From positions 1-64,000 of the forward strand of contig NZ_JAIPPU010000003.1 in NCBI RefSeq assembly GCF_026646375.1: DNA of 64,000 nt, given 5' to 3'. The notes beneath the pieces were generated by a model, which searched no databases, was not told the DNA's origin, and saw only the letters and a program-made list of their open reading frames with translations. The translations under genes and the position numbers were made by a program. The stretch comes from Acetobacterium wieringae. GTDB taxonomy: Bacteria > Bacillota > Clostridia > Eubacteriales > Eubacteriaceae. Below, in pieces: positions 55,487 through 64,000 of the stretch (position 1 is the stretch's first letter; every line of letters starts with the position of its first letter).

Positions 55487-56353
55487 CTAATCTGCCCGAC
55501 TGCCGGGAATTAAAAGAACCGAGGCCGAAGCATGACGAACAATATTATGGCTGACACTGCCCAAGAAAATTTCTTTAATAAAGCCTCGCCCCTGGGTGCC
55601 CATCACAATCATGGGAATTCGTTCCTCGTCAACCAACTTAATAATCTCTGATGTGGGTATGCCGTAACGGATCTTTATTTCTACTTCAACGGTATTGAGT
55701 AATTGTAATTCATCTTTAAGCTTTTGGAGGCGGCCATTGTCTATTTCATTAAACTCAACCAATCGATGGAGCAGATAAGGGTTTATTTTGGATTCATCTT
55801 GAATATGAAAAATCGTCACCTTATTGACGCCCTGTTTGACCATCGCTTTAACATATTCAAAGGCAATATCAGCATTTTCAGAAAAGTCGGTGGGAAACAG
55901 GATATGATCGATTTGATCATCTGAATTTCGGACAGTTTGATCCTGATGATTGTCCTTAACGAGCAGGATGGGTTTTGTAGAACCATAGATAATATCGTAA
56001 GCAACCCCACCTAAAAAAAGGGCACCTACCATGGAGTGCTTCTCAGCTCCGACAACAATTAGAGCGTAATCACCGTCTTGGGCAATCTGATTGATTTCAC
56101 TTTTCAGATTGCCAGAAATAATTTGAGTTTTTACGGTAAATCCCTGCTCAATTAGGAGCTTGGACTGATTTTTCAGGTTCTCATTAAATATGGATGTTAA
56201 ATAGGAGGAAACGCCAGAGTCAACGTCATGGGGATTAAAACATTGAAGCAGTAAACATTCCGTCGCACCCAGAGCACGAAGACTTCGGATACATTTCACC
56301 ATCTCATTCGATGCGTTGGAAACCTCGGAAACAACGATTATCTTTTCAAACAT
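55487..56353 (-). CDS. Tandem universal stress protein (two UspA domains)
   Basis: The protein has 288 residues. Two UspA folds: the first runs to about residue 135 (VVGAEKHSMVGALFLGGVAYDIIYGSTKPILLVK), the second from about 148 (HILFPTDFSENADIAFEYV) to the end, with the ATP-binding pattern GTQGRGFIKEIFLGSVSHNIVRHASASVLLIPG. GGAGG precedes ATG 56353. It likely binds ATP and acts in stress signalling; the target is unknown. Confidence 0.92.
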   Translation of the reverse strand: MFEKIIVVSEVSNASNEMVKCIRSLRALGATECLLLQCFNPHDVDSGVSSYLTSIFNENLKNQSKLLIEQGFTVKTQIISGNLKSEINQIAQDGDYALIVVGAEKHSMVGALFLGGVAYDIIYGSTKPILLVKDNHQDQTVRNSDDQIDHILFPTDFSENADIAFEYVKAMVKQGVNKVTIFHIQDESKINPYLLHRLVEFNEIDNGRLQKLKDELQLLNTVEVEIKIRYGIPTSEIIKLVDEERIPMIVMGTQGRGFIKEIFLGSVSHNIVRHASASVLLIPGSRAD

Positions 56354-56448
56354 ATCAATCCTCCATAATTATAAAATAAAATTGTTATTCTATTTTATAA
56401 CCTTTTGCGAATTGATTAAACGCACAATCAGAAATTCATCTCTATTTT

Positions 56449-57369
56449 TTACGGACTTTGAATCGTCTCGTCCAGTAGCATATTTTTTAGTGTTACGAAG
56501 TCGTCACCCTCTGTCTTAATCAGGTGTAACGAATTGGTCATGTTTTCTGAGAGTTTTCCCAGGGTTATCTGATGATTCTTTATAAACGCATCTGTCTTTG
56601 ACTGATACGCAGTTATTGCTTGCTGAATCTTCTGATTGGTGGTTGACTCGAGTGTTGCTATGTGTGCTTTGAGCAGCATTATTTCATCGGATAGCTGTTC
56701 ATTCATTTTAGTTAAATCATTATTTTCTGTGAGTAACGCACTGCGTTCCTTAAGAATGTCCTCATATTGATATTTTAGGACATCTTTTTTGGGCAGATTT
56801 TGGTCAGTTGAACAACTTTGCAAAGCTGTTTCGGCCGGATTTTTGGTGGCATAGGTTTCAAGTTCAGTACTTAACTCCCGAACCATCGATTTAAGCTGAT
56901 CCAGTTGTGCTTTCATTTCTTGGCTTTCCTGTTCATAGCTCAAGTATTCTTCGAGTTTAGTTTGTGCGTCGATGACGGCATTGCCAGGATGTTCATCAAG
57001 CGCTTCAACCGGTTGTGGCCCTGGGTTAATACTCAATTCATTAACCAGGCGATTCAATTCGTCATTTTCTCTTTTTAACGCATCAATTTGATTTGACATT
57101 TCACTTTTTGAACTCTTACAGTGATTATACATTTCCCCATATTGATCACGTTCCTGTTTTAACATTGTTATCATGGCAGCGTATTCTTCAAGTCGATTAT
57201 TAAAAGACTCTTCGGCACTGCTTAAGCTATCGGTTAGATTGTCAATATACTCGGTGACCTGTTTTTTGTTGTATCCGCCCATTTCTTTTCCAAAAGATAA
57301 TTTTGTTTTTGATTTTACTGACTTATCTCTGAGTTCATCTAAGGTTAATTGTTCGGATTTTTTTGCCAT
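56449..57369 (-). CDS. DivIVA-like coiled-coil protein at end of Tad operon
   Basis: The protein has 306 residues. After 25 residues comes FGKEMGGYNKKQVTEYIDNLTDSL, which matches the start of DivIVA-domain proteins. Most of the rest is predicted coiled coil by heptad pattern (about 40-110, 125-180, 205-265), broken by Pro-rich and Cys-containing links. DivIVA proteins bind curved membrane at poles and septa. It lies 22 bases after the DUF192 gene on the same strand, the last gene of the pilus cluster, so it may place the Tad machine at the pole. That role is inference. Confidence 0.75.
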   Translation of the reverse strand: MAKKSEQLTLDELRDKSVKSKTKLSFGKEMGGYNKKQVTEYIDNLTDSLSSAEESFNNRLEEYAAMITMLKQERDQYGEMYNHCKSSKSEMSNQIDALKRENDELNRLVNELSINPGPQPVEALDEHPGNAVIDAQTKLEEYLSYEQESQEMKAQLDQLKSMVRELSTELETYATKNPAETALQSCSTDQNLPKKDVLKYQYEDILKERSALLTENNDLTKMNEQLSDEIMLLKAHIATLESTTNQKIQQAITAYQSKTDAFIKNHQITLGKLSENMTNSLHLIKTEGDDFVTLKNMLLDETIQSP

Positions 57370-57391
57370 GATTAATCATACCTTTCTAAAA

Positions 57392-57739
57392 TTATTGCCT
57401 AATGACAAGACGCTGCGTGATTTCTAAGTTGTATTTTTGGCAGGAGCCAGACTTAAGCTCCAGTACCCAGTATGCATTTTTGACATGGGGACTGACTTTT
57501 CCTGGTGCCATGTCGTGTTGCAGATGCACAATTTCACCTTCTTTAGAGATAAAAATCACATCAATCGAAAATTTCATCCCAAAGGTATGAACCTGATTGC
57601 ATTTTTTGAGTAAGAGTCCCTGATTATCAGCTAATCCGGGGGTTCTTAATAAACCGACCAATCGGGTGACGAAATAATCCGCGACTTGTATTTCACTAAA
57701 TAAGAGTGTATCATTCTTAAATATACGACATGTTTTCAT
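57392..57739 (-). CDS. DUF192-family protein
   Basis: The protein has 115 residues. It has the DUF192 pattern: RLVGLLRTPGL, QGLLLKKCNQVHTFGMKFSIDVIFISKEGEIVHL and VLELKSGSCQKYNLEITQRL. The biochemical role is not known. No signal peptide is seen. It lies 12 bases after tadC and before the DivIVA-like gene; DUF192 genes are found with Tad pili in other bacteria, as I recall. Confidence 0.85.
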   Translation of the reverse strand: MKTCRIFKNDTLLFSEIQVADYFVTRLVGLLRTPGLADNQGLLLKKCNQVHTFGMKFSIDVIFISKEGEIVHLQHDMAPGKVSPHVKNAYWVLELKSGSCQKYNLEITQRLVIRQ

Positions 57740-57751
57740 CTATTATACCCC

Positions 57752-58675
57752 TTAACCAAACTGTTTAACAAGCTGTAAAATTGTAGGCCCTAAAAGAACG
57801 ATAAACAGAACCGGAAGAACGAAAAATACCAGTGGAATCATCATTTTAACCGGTGCTTTCATGGCTTTTTCTTCGGCTCGTTGTCTTCTTTTTATCCGTA
57901 ATTCTTCGGATTGTGCTTTTAAGACATGATTGATGGGAATACCCAATTGTTCAGCCTGAATAATTGAACCCACAAAGGTTTTCAATTCTTCAACCGAATT
58001 ACGATCAGCCAAGCTTTTGAGGGCATCTTTACGGGGCTTCCCATAATTAATTTCAGAATGAACAATATTCAGCTCGGCCACCAGAACACCACTTAAGCGT
58101 TCGCCAATTTTAATCAAAGCCGAATCAAACCCCAGTCCAGCTTCCATGGTGACACAAAGGATGTCCATAATATCCGGTAGTTCATTAGATATTGCCCCTT
58201 GACGTTTGTTTATTTTGAGTTTTAAAAAAACAACTGGTGCGATAATCCCCAATAACATACAGACAAATACGAATAATAATTCATTTAAAATATTCCAACG
58301 GGTGAACAAAGTTATAAAAAACCCGCCAATAAAAAAACCACCAAAAACAACAATCCGGATCGCATTATACTCATTGACGGCAAGCTGAAGTCCGGCGAGT
58401 CTGAGATTTGTCTCGGTTTTTTTATTTGTGGCGCTCCCTTTTTTAGGAAACAGTGATGATATTTTTTTGATTAACGACTGATAAATGGGCAGAATGACCC
58501 GTTGAAAAAAAGGTTTCTCAAACTCATCATCAAGATCGTTTTTATTTCTTTTTTTAATCGAACCAAGTCTTTTCCTTTTGGTATCGGCAATGCTCGCCTG
58601 ATTGTAAAACATGATTAGAATCAGGATAAAAATCAGTGATGAAACACTGATCACCAAAAAAACCATCTGCGTCAC
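57752..58675 (-). CDS. tadC: Tad pilus inner-membrane protein TadC
   Basis: The protein has 307 residues, type II secretion F family. Transmembrane segments at the N-terminus (LVISVSSLIFILILIMFYN), the middle (about 115-150) and the end (MMIPLVFFVLPVLFIVLLGPTILQL). The T2SSF domain lies between: LPDIMDILCVTMEAGLGFDSALIKIGERLSG and AEQLGIPINHVLKAQSEELR. With TadB it forms the platform for pilin assembly. Confidence 0.9.
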   Translation of the reverse strand: MTQMVFLVISVSSLIFILILIMFYNQASIADTKRKRLGSIKKRNKNDLDDEFEKPFFQRVILPIYQSLIKKISSLFPKKGSATNKKTETNLRLAGLQLAVNEYNAIRIVVFGGFFIGGFFITLFTRWNILNELLFVFVCMLLGIIAPVVFLKLKINKRQGAISNELPDIMDILCVTMEAGLGFDSALIKIGERLSGVLVAELNIVHSEINYGKPRKDALKSLADRNSVEELKTFVGSIIQAEQLGIPINHVLKAQSEELRIKRRQRAEEKAMKAPVKMMIPLVFFVLPVLFIVLLGPTILQLVKQFG

Positions 58676-58699
58676 CTCATTTCTTTACGTATTTAGTCG

Positions 58700-59632
58700 T
58701 CAGAATTTTATATTGACGATTCTTCGGATAATCAAGTAGCCAATCACTTCCATGATAATGGCAATGACTACCATGGCAATACCAAGATTGGATTCAAAGA
58801 ATATGGTTATATAATCGGGATTAAATAGCAAAAATACAAGAATAATTACCAAGGGCATTAAACCAACAACCAGGCCGGAAGTTCTGGCGGTCGCTGTCAA
58901 GACTTTGATCTCATTTTTAATTTTAAACCGTTCTTTGATCGTTCCCGAAATATTGGTCAAAATTTCGGAGAGATTGCCGCCGGTCTGACGCTGAATCAGG
59001 ATTGCAGAAACAATCATCATAAAGTTTTGGCTGCCTATTTTATCGGACAGCCGGGTTAAAGACGTTTCAATGGAACTGCCTAATTTTAACTCCTTAACCA
59101 CCCGACCAAATTCTTCAGAGATAGGGTTTGGCATTTCAGTTGAAATGCTGACCAGCGCCTGCTGAAAGGTGAGACCAGCTTTTAAACAACTGCTCATAAT
59201 ACTGATGGCATCAATTAATTGCTGTTCAAACAATTCGACCCGGGCAGCTCGTTTTTTGTTCACATAAAGCGGTGGTACAAGCAGTCCAAACAATAACAAG
59301 ATAATTGAAAAGACAATATTTCCACCCATCATAAAGATCAGCGTTGACGGAATCATCGCCAAGCCAATCCAGATAAGCAGAAATTCAGACGGTCTGATTA
59401 AAATTCCGGACATGGACAAATCATTTTCCAGTTTTTTAAGCACCTTGTGTTTAGATTTTTCCCGATTTTTCCGGGCTTTTTTTAAATTTGTCAAGTCGGC
59501 GGTACTCAGGTTTGTCAAGCCGTTAAACCGCTTTTGCATCTGGCGCTGATCCGCTGAAATGGCATAAAGTAACAGCAATACCAGAAAAAATACAGTCAGC
59601 ATAATGAGAAAGGTGATAATTATTGCATTCAT
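58700..59632 (-). CDS. tadB: Tad pilus inner-membrane protein TadB
   Basis: The protein has 310 residues, type II secretion F family. An N-terminal helix, a pair of helices at about 95-135, the T2SSF domain (QLIDAISIMSSCLKAGLTFQQALVSISTEMPNPISEEFGRVVKELKLG and QRQTGGNLSEILTNISGTIKER) and two C-terminal helices. It lies between cpaF and tadC and partners with TadC. Confidence 0.9.
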   Translation of the reverse strand: MNAIIITFLIMLTVFFLVLLLLYAISADQRQMQKRFNGLTNLSTADLTNLKKARKNREKSKHKVLKKLENDLSMSGILIRPSEFLLIWIGLAMIPSTLIFMMGGNIVFSIILLLFGLLVPPLYVNKKRAARVELFEQQLIDAISIMSSCLKAGLTFQQALVSISTEMPNPISEEFGRVVKELKLGSSIETSLTRLSDKIGSQNFMMIVSAILIQRQTGGNLSEILTNISGTIKERFKIKNEIKVLTATARTSGLVVGLMPLVIILVFLLFNPDYITIFFESNLGIAMVVIAIIMEVIGYLIIRRIVNIKF

Positions 59633-59655
59633 TGCATTACTCCAATTAAGATCAG

Positions 59656-60999
59656 TTACTCAATAAACCAGTCGTCATTGATCATCACACCGTTATGGGC
59701 AATTTTCTCTAAACATCGAGGCTTGATCCCCATGCTTTTGAAGCGCCCTTTGAATTTTCCATCAGTATCCAATTGTCCAGTCATTTCATAGCTGAAAATA
59801 TCCTGCATTACGATGACATCCCCTTCCAGGCCAGTAACCTCTGTTATATTAACCACTTTTCGGGTCCCATCCCGGAGTCGGGACTGTTGGATGATGATGT
59901 CAATGGCTGAAGTCGTCTGATCCCGGATTGCCCGTAATGGCAAGTCCATACCGGACATCAAAACCATCGTCTCAATACGCGACAGAGAGTCTCGCGGTGA
60001 ATTGGCATGAATGGTGGTCAATGAACCGTCGTGGCCGGTGTTCATGGCCTGAAGCATGTCAATGGTTTCTGCCGAACGAACCTCTCCGACAATGATCCGA
60101 TCCGGCCGCATTCGCAGGGCATTGACGACCAGTTCCCGAATTGAAACTTTCCCCCGTCCTTCCAGATTGGATGGCCGACTTTCTAGGGTGATGACATGAT
60201 CCTGTAATAACCGAAGTTCGGCCGAGTCCTCAATGGTGATGATCCGTTCGTTATCTGGAATAAAACTGGAGAGCACATTGAGCATGGTTGTTTTTCCGCT
60301 GCCGGTTCCCCCTGATACAATAATGTTTAGCTTGCCCTTAACACAAGCTTCCAAAAACGACAGCATTTTTTTTGATATCGAACCAAACCCCAACAATTGA
60401 TCCGTGGTAATTGGTTTTTTGGAAAACTTTCGAATGGTAATAACCGGCCCGACCAGAGAGAGCGGTGGAATCACCACGTTGACCCGGGAACCATCCTTTA
60501 ACCGGGCATCCACCATCGGACTGGACTCATCAATATGACGGCCTACTGAAGAAACAATTCGGTCAATGACATTCATCACATGTTGATTATCTTTGAAGAC
60601 TACTGGTGATAATTGAATTTTCCCCTTTTTTTCAATATAAACCCGGTTGTAACCATTAACCATGATTTCGGAAATATCCGGATCTTTTAAAAGTACTTCC
60701 AGTGGTCCATAGCCGATAATCTCATTGAGCAATTCTTCGGTGATACGGCTGCGATCCAGACGGTTGACATTTTCCGCTTCAACCGCCATAACATTTTCCA
60801 GAATTCGCAGGATTTCAATCGGATTCTCTTTACCAACAGTGTCAACTTTGCTGCTGTTTATTTCATTAATTACTTCCTGATGAACCCGATTCTTCAGATC
60901 TTGATGGATATCAACATGAATAATGTCCTTTTTTCCTTCTTCCTGGGTCTTGTCTTTTTGTCCCAGCCGTTGTTGTTCCATTCTTTCCAGCAATCCCAT
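59656..60999 (-). CDS. cpaF: Tad pilus assembly ATPase TadA/CpaF
   Basis: The protein has 447 residues. A secretion ATPase that powers pilus assembly. [21 protein letters not shown] (Walker A, near residue 233), an Asp/Glu box ([12 protein letters not shown]), [30 protein letters not shown] (Walker B and His box). It forms hexamers under the membrane. Confidence 0.95.
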   Translation of the reverse strand: MGLLERMEQQRLGQKDKTQEEGKKDIIHVDIHQDLKNRVHQEVINEINSSKVDTVGKENPIEILRILENVMAVEAENVNRLDRSRITEELLNEIIGYGPLEVLLKDPDISEIMVNGYNRVYIEKKGKIQLSPVVFKDNQHVMNVIDRIVSSVGRHIDESSPMVDARLKDGSRVNVVIPPLSLVGPVITIRKFSKKPITTDQLLGFGSISKKMLSFLEACVKGKLNIIVSGGTGSGKTTMLNVLSSFIPDNERIITIEDSAELRLLQDHVITLESRPSNLEGRGKVSIRELVVNALRMRPDRIIVGEVRSAETIDMLQAMNTGHDGSLTTIHANSPRDSLSRIETMVLMSGMDLPLRAIRDQTTSAIDIIIQQSRLRDGTRKVVNITEVTGLEGDVIVMQDIFSYEMTGQLDTDGKFKGRFKSMGIKPRCLEKIAHNGVMINDDWFIE

Positions 61000-61030
61000 T
61001 TTCTTACCTCATTTATTGATTCTTTCTTAA

Positions 61031-62182
61031 TTAACTGACTCGATGGTCAATGGTATGGACGATATGTTGGGCGAGTTTTTTTAGGTTTTTGCTAATTTCC
61101 GATTTAGGTGCGTCCAAGACAATGGGGATTCCCTTGTTATGAGCTGTCGTCGCTGTCTTGAAATCAAAAACGATGGTGTTCTTTGCAGGCTCATTTAAAA
61201 CTCGCTGCATATCTTTTAAGCTGATCAACCCCTTTGTTAGCCGATTGATCACCAGTTCTGTTTTCTCTTTTTGTTGCAGGGACTCAAGAATATTAAGGGT
61301 AATTTTGGTATTGCGCAAAGTTGAGATATCCTGAACGGTAATCAGGAGAATCAGGTTTGAATTCTCAATGGCCGCCATGGTAATATCGCTGAACACCGGT
61401 GCCGTATCAATCAGAATATAGTCATAGAAGGGGCGCATGGTATTAATCATGGTTTCAATGTTTTTAGGGGTCACATACTCTGCATACTCAGGGCTTTTGG
61501 GGGCACAGACAATGCTGACCCCAGAAAAATGCAAGGCCATCATCCGTTTGATGGCATCAATATCGCCAGCATCATTACCCTGAGATAATTCAGAAATGGT
61601 ATCCTTCGGGTCAATGTCAAAGTAAACATTGACATCGCCAAATTGAAGATCAGCGTCGATAACTGCAACCTTTTTGCCCATTTTTGCCAGCGATACTGCT
61701 AAATTTATCGTTATCGTTGTCTTGCCAATCCCGCCTTTGGCTCCGAATACTGTGATAATCCGGGATTGCATATTATTGGATGCTGTGATATCCGCATTTT
61801 CCAATCGGGATTTTTCCATGTAATGGGCCCATTCAATATTATCCATCAACGAATCGGCATCAATGGGAAATTGTAATACTTTGCGGATCCCGGCCAGCAT
61901 GACTTTTTCAATCATTCGCACGTCAAAACTGTCACAGATGAGAATCACTGCGCATCCAGGAATACGAATATATATTTTTTCAGCCAGATCAATGGCTTCT
62001 TTGTAATCATCTTCACATTGAATAATCAACACATGGGGTTTCAGGCTGATGGCTTTTTCCAGAACATTTTCATCCTGTTTTGAAAAACCGATAAATGCTA
62101 CATTGTCATTTCGCAGCAAGCTTTTAATTTCATAGATCCGATTGTCATTGTTACCAACAATCATTACCTTTATCTTTTCCAT
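61031..62182 (-). CDS. cpaE: Tad pilus localisation ATPase TadZ/CpaE
   Basis: The protein has 383 residues. An N-terminal receiver-like domain (about 1-120) lacks an obvious full set of phosphorylation residues. A MinD/ParA-type ATPase follows, with VFGAKGGIGKTTITINLAVSLA (deviant Walker A, near residue 149) and VIDADLQFGDVNVYFDIDP. TadZ places the pilus machine at the pole. Confidence 0.92.
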   Translation of the reverse strand: MEKIKVMIVGNNDNRIYEIKSLLRNDNVAFIGFSKQDENVLEKAISLKPHVLIIQCEDDYKEAIDLAEKIYIRIPGCAVILICDSFDVRMIEKVMLAGIRKVLQFPIDADSLMDNIEWAHYMEKSRLENADITASNNMQSRIITVFGAKGGIGKTTITINLAVSLAKMGKKVAVIDADLQFGDVNVYFDIDPKDTISELSQGNDAGDIDAIKRMMALHFSGVSIVCAPKSPEYAEYVTPKNIETMINTMRPFYDYILIDTAPVFSDITMAAIENSNLILLITVQDISTLRNTKITLNILESLQQKEKTELVINRLTKGLISLKDMQRVLNEPAKNTIVFDFKTATTAHNKGIPIVLDAPKSEISKNLKKLAQHIVHTIDHRVS

Positions 62183-62233
62183 AGAATTTACCCCATTTTT
62201 TTATCATTTATAAATTACTAGACGTTCATTAAA

Positions 62234-62911
62234 TCAGTTTACTGGCATGAAGGGCTTTGGTCCTATAATGGCCTTATCAACCGGAGATCGGAGTACCAGA
62301 CGATATTTGGGAGTTTGATCGATATTTAGTGCATAGGTGATTTTTTCAACCTCGGTTGCCGGAACCGATACCGTCACTGAAGTGTACTCCCCCCCTTTAT
62401 CGCCACTGCTTTTAGGACCTATTTCCAATATTTCAATATTTTCGACAACATATTCACCAACAATTGTTTTATCCTGTTTAATCCAAATCGTCACAAGATC
62501 AACATGATCTCCTTTGACTAAATATCCGCCGACACCTTTTTCTTCATCGACCAGAATTGTCAATGCCCGATAATTCGGTTCAATGGCATAGGATAAATTA
62601 TTGTTTTCCTGATTGGTATCACTGAGACGACTGGTCAGGATCTGTTCATTGGCTTCAATGTTTTCTTTGGTGATCCGTCCCAGAACATCTTCCTGATTGG
62701 CAATTGACAGTTGATGCACCATCTCAACGGGGATTTCTTCTGTTTTTAACATCTCTTTATCAATAACGGTCCCCTTGGGAATGGCCTGTGCTGCCATAAC
62801 AACCGGTTGTGTTTCCTGATCCTTACCTTTTTGCAGGGATATTGCAAATTGAAAAACAGCAAATCCGGTGATCACCGATACGATCAACGCAATTATTACG
62901 AGTTTTTTCAT
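62234..62911 (-). CDS. cpaB: Flp pilus assembly protein CpaB/RcpC
   Basis: The protein has 225 residues from ATG 62911 (GGAG six bases upstream); another ATG four codons earlier has no spaced site. An N-terminal transmembrane helix is followed by a SAF domain (QPVVMAAQAIPKGTVIDKEMLKTEEIPVEM) and an RcpC part (GVGGYLVKGDHVDLVTIW). It acts outside the membrane in Tad assembly. Confidence 0.9.
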   Translation of the reverse strand: MKKLVIIALIVSVITGFAVFQFAISLQKGKDQETQPVVMAAQAIPKGTVIDKEMLKTEEIPVEMVHQLSIANQEDVLGRITKENIEANEQILTSRLSDTNQENNNLSYAIEPNYRALTILVDEEKGVGGYLVKGDHVDLVTIWIKQDKTIVGEYVVENIEILEIGPKSSGDKGGEYTSVTVSVPATEVEKITYALNIDQTPKYRLVLRSPVDKAIIGPKPFMPVN

Positions 62912-62979
62912 CGATTTCTCCATTCAACTGATTAGTGGGTTTATAAGTAATACTTACCCACTAGGCAGACAATTATTAA

Positions 62980-64000
62980 TTATTCTGAAAGGATCAAATT
63001 ATATAATCCAAAATCCCCATCGGTTCCTTCTCCAACATTGCTTCCGGAAGAAGCACCATTTGATACCATGTTTAAAAAAGAACCGGTGATGTAACCATCA
63101 TTCGTCTGGTTTTCCAATAAAAATGCTGCAAAACCTTCGACTACGACTGTTTTTTTATCGACACCATACGAATAAACCGGAACCTTGACAATTCGTGGAC
63201 AAGTGGGTTCAAAATTGTCTGAAGTACAACCATCACCGCCGCTAAGGGCTCCAAAATGGGTGCAGGCTGTGTATCGTTCTTCAAACCCCTGATAAGTCGG
63301 GCCCACCATATTTCCACTCTCTTCAAGCAGTACATCACCAACACTGATTTCTCCGGCGTAACCCTGCGTAATCCAAATCCGATAATCGCTGGCGCCGCCC
63401 CCTTGACCATCCAGATCCAAAGCACCAAAGAATGACGGCGATTCGTCCGGCGTACGATCTTGAACTCCATATTTCAGGGTGACATGGGTCAGGTTATTGC
63501 TGGCAATTCGGGCATCCATTTCATCTTTAGTTAAACCAATCGGTGCAACTCCTGTGGTTCGGATAACAGGTGACAGTTTGGCTACAGCCGTTCGCGAAAG
63601 ATCAAGGTAATCAATCCCAAATATTTTGGCAAAATGCATAGGCACGGCATTATCGACGGTCACGCGTATTTCCGTATACTGACCATTGCTTATCTTTCCT
63701 AAAATGATGTCCTCCTGGGTCAGATCATTAAATCCGTTCAGACTTGCATAATTAATTGAACTGTTTTTTATCTGATTAATTTTTGTTGTATTTCCCGTTT
63801 CGATTGGTAGTAAGCGTCCCGCTGAATAGACGGCAGCATCTGCAGCTTTTTGTTGCTCTCCTGTGCTTAAAAAAGCCAAACCCAGATCAATTACTAAAGC
63901 CAGCATTCCCATAATAAATACCATCGAAACGGCCACAATAATCAATGCGTCACCTTGTTCAGATTTTTTTATCCATCTAAAAGGAAATTTTTTAAGTAGG
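62980..64000 (-). CDS. TadE/TadG-like pilus assembly protein (partial)
   Basis: The reading frame runs off the right edge, so the start is outside the window. The apparent TTG at 63945 is internal: upstream codons continue as FPFRWIKKSEQGDA before LIIVAVSMVFIMGMLALVIDLGLAFLSTGEQQKAADAAVYSAG. That is the Tad-like pattern, a basic stretch, QGDA, a transmembrane helix, then Q..ADAA. A Cys-containing periplasmic-type region (CTHFGALSGGDGCTSDNFEPTC) follows at the C-terminal side. Probable minor pilin or assembly protein, first visible gene of the Tad operon. Confidence 0.85.
   Translation of the reverse strand, partial: LLKKFPFRWIKKSEQGDALIIVAVSMVFIMGMLALVIDLGLAFLSTGEQQKAADAAVYSAGRLLPIETGNTTKINQIKNSSINYASLNGFNDLTQEDIILGKISNGQYTEIRVTVDNAVPMHFAKIFGIDYLDLSRTAVAKLSPVIRTTGVAPIGLTKDEMDARIASNNLTHVTLKYGVQDRTPDESPSFFGALDLDGQGGGASDYRIWITQGYAGEISVGDVLLEESGNMVGPTYQGFEERYTACTHFGALSGGDGCTSDNFEPTCPRIVKVPVYSYGVDKKTVVVEGFAAFLLENQTNDGYITGSFLNMVSNGASSGSNVGEGTDGDFGLYNLILSE

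Overview
The window looks like a chromosomal segment of a low-to-moderate GC, anaerobic Firmicute of class Clostridia. The gene content fits Acetobacterium or a close relative in the Eubacteriaceae: an adenosylcobalamin-dependent ribonucleotide reductase, an indolepyruvate:ferredoxin oxidoreductase beside a phosphotransacylase, RNase Y, FtsK/SpoIIIE, HslUV and the classic rpsB-tsf-pyrH-frr and nusA-infB clusters. The genus is my recognition of protein style, not a database match. Almost every gene is on the minus strand, so the window reads right to left.

Bases 1-7,700 form an accessory defence or toxin-antitoxin island. It holds an hsdM-hsdS modification pair with no hsdR in view, followed on the same strand by an FRG-domain gene and an unrecognised 208-residue gene. 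Beyond these lie a SIR2-like gene, the truncated start of a RhuM-type gene, one intact orphan Phd antitoxin, one broken Phd copy and at least two short remnants of the Doc toxin. The toxin has been destroyed at every copy. A 955-base stretch without genes (7,680-8,634), with iteron-like C-rich repeats and clustered hairpins, separates the island from the core genome.

Bases 8,600-31,000 carry metabolic and informational genes: valS, a diacylglycerol glycosyltransferase, proB, nrdJ, a ptb-iorA-iorB-Cys-rich-plsY operon, citrate synthase, tRNA-Trp, purB, ymdB, rny, recA and cinA. Several intergenic gaps here hold copies of one long composite palindromic repeat (R1-R7). Its hairpin modules occur in different arrangements. 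This is the most unusual feature of the window.

Bases 31,000-54,400 are a dense translation, RNA and DNA maintenance block. In transcription order it runs dprA, topA, hslV, hslU, rpsB, tsf, pyrH, frr, rimP, nusA, ylxR, infB, rbfA, nrnA, truB, ribF, rpsO, pnp, dut, ftsK, rimO, pgsA, cinA and recA. The usual Clostridial uppS-cdsA-dxr-rseP-ispG-polC segment between frr and rimP is absent, as is ylxQ. Well-formed promoters are visible before dprA, topA, rpsO, rny and recA. The recA promoter is perfect consensus and has a LexA-type box just downstream.

Bases 54,500-64,000 contain an orphan solute-binding lipoprotein, a tandem universal stress protein and a tight-adherence (Tad/Flp) pilus operon. 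Transcribed right to left this is a TadE/G-like protein (cut by the window edge), cpaB, tadZ/cpaE, tadA/cpaF, tadB, tadC, a DUF192 protein and a DivIVA-like coiled-coil protein.
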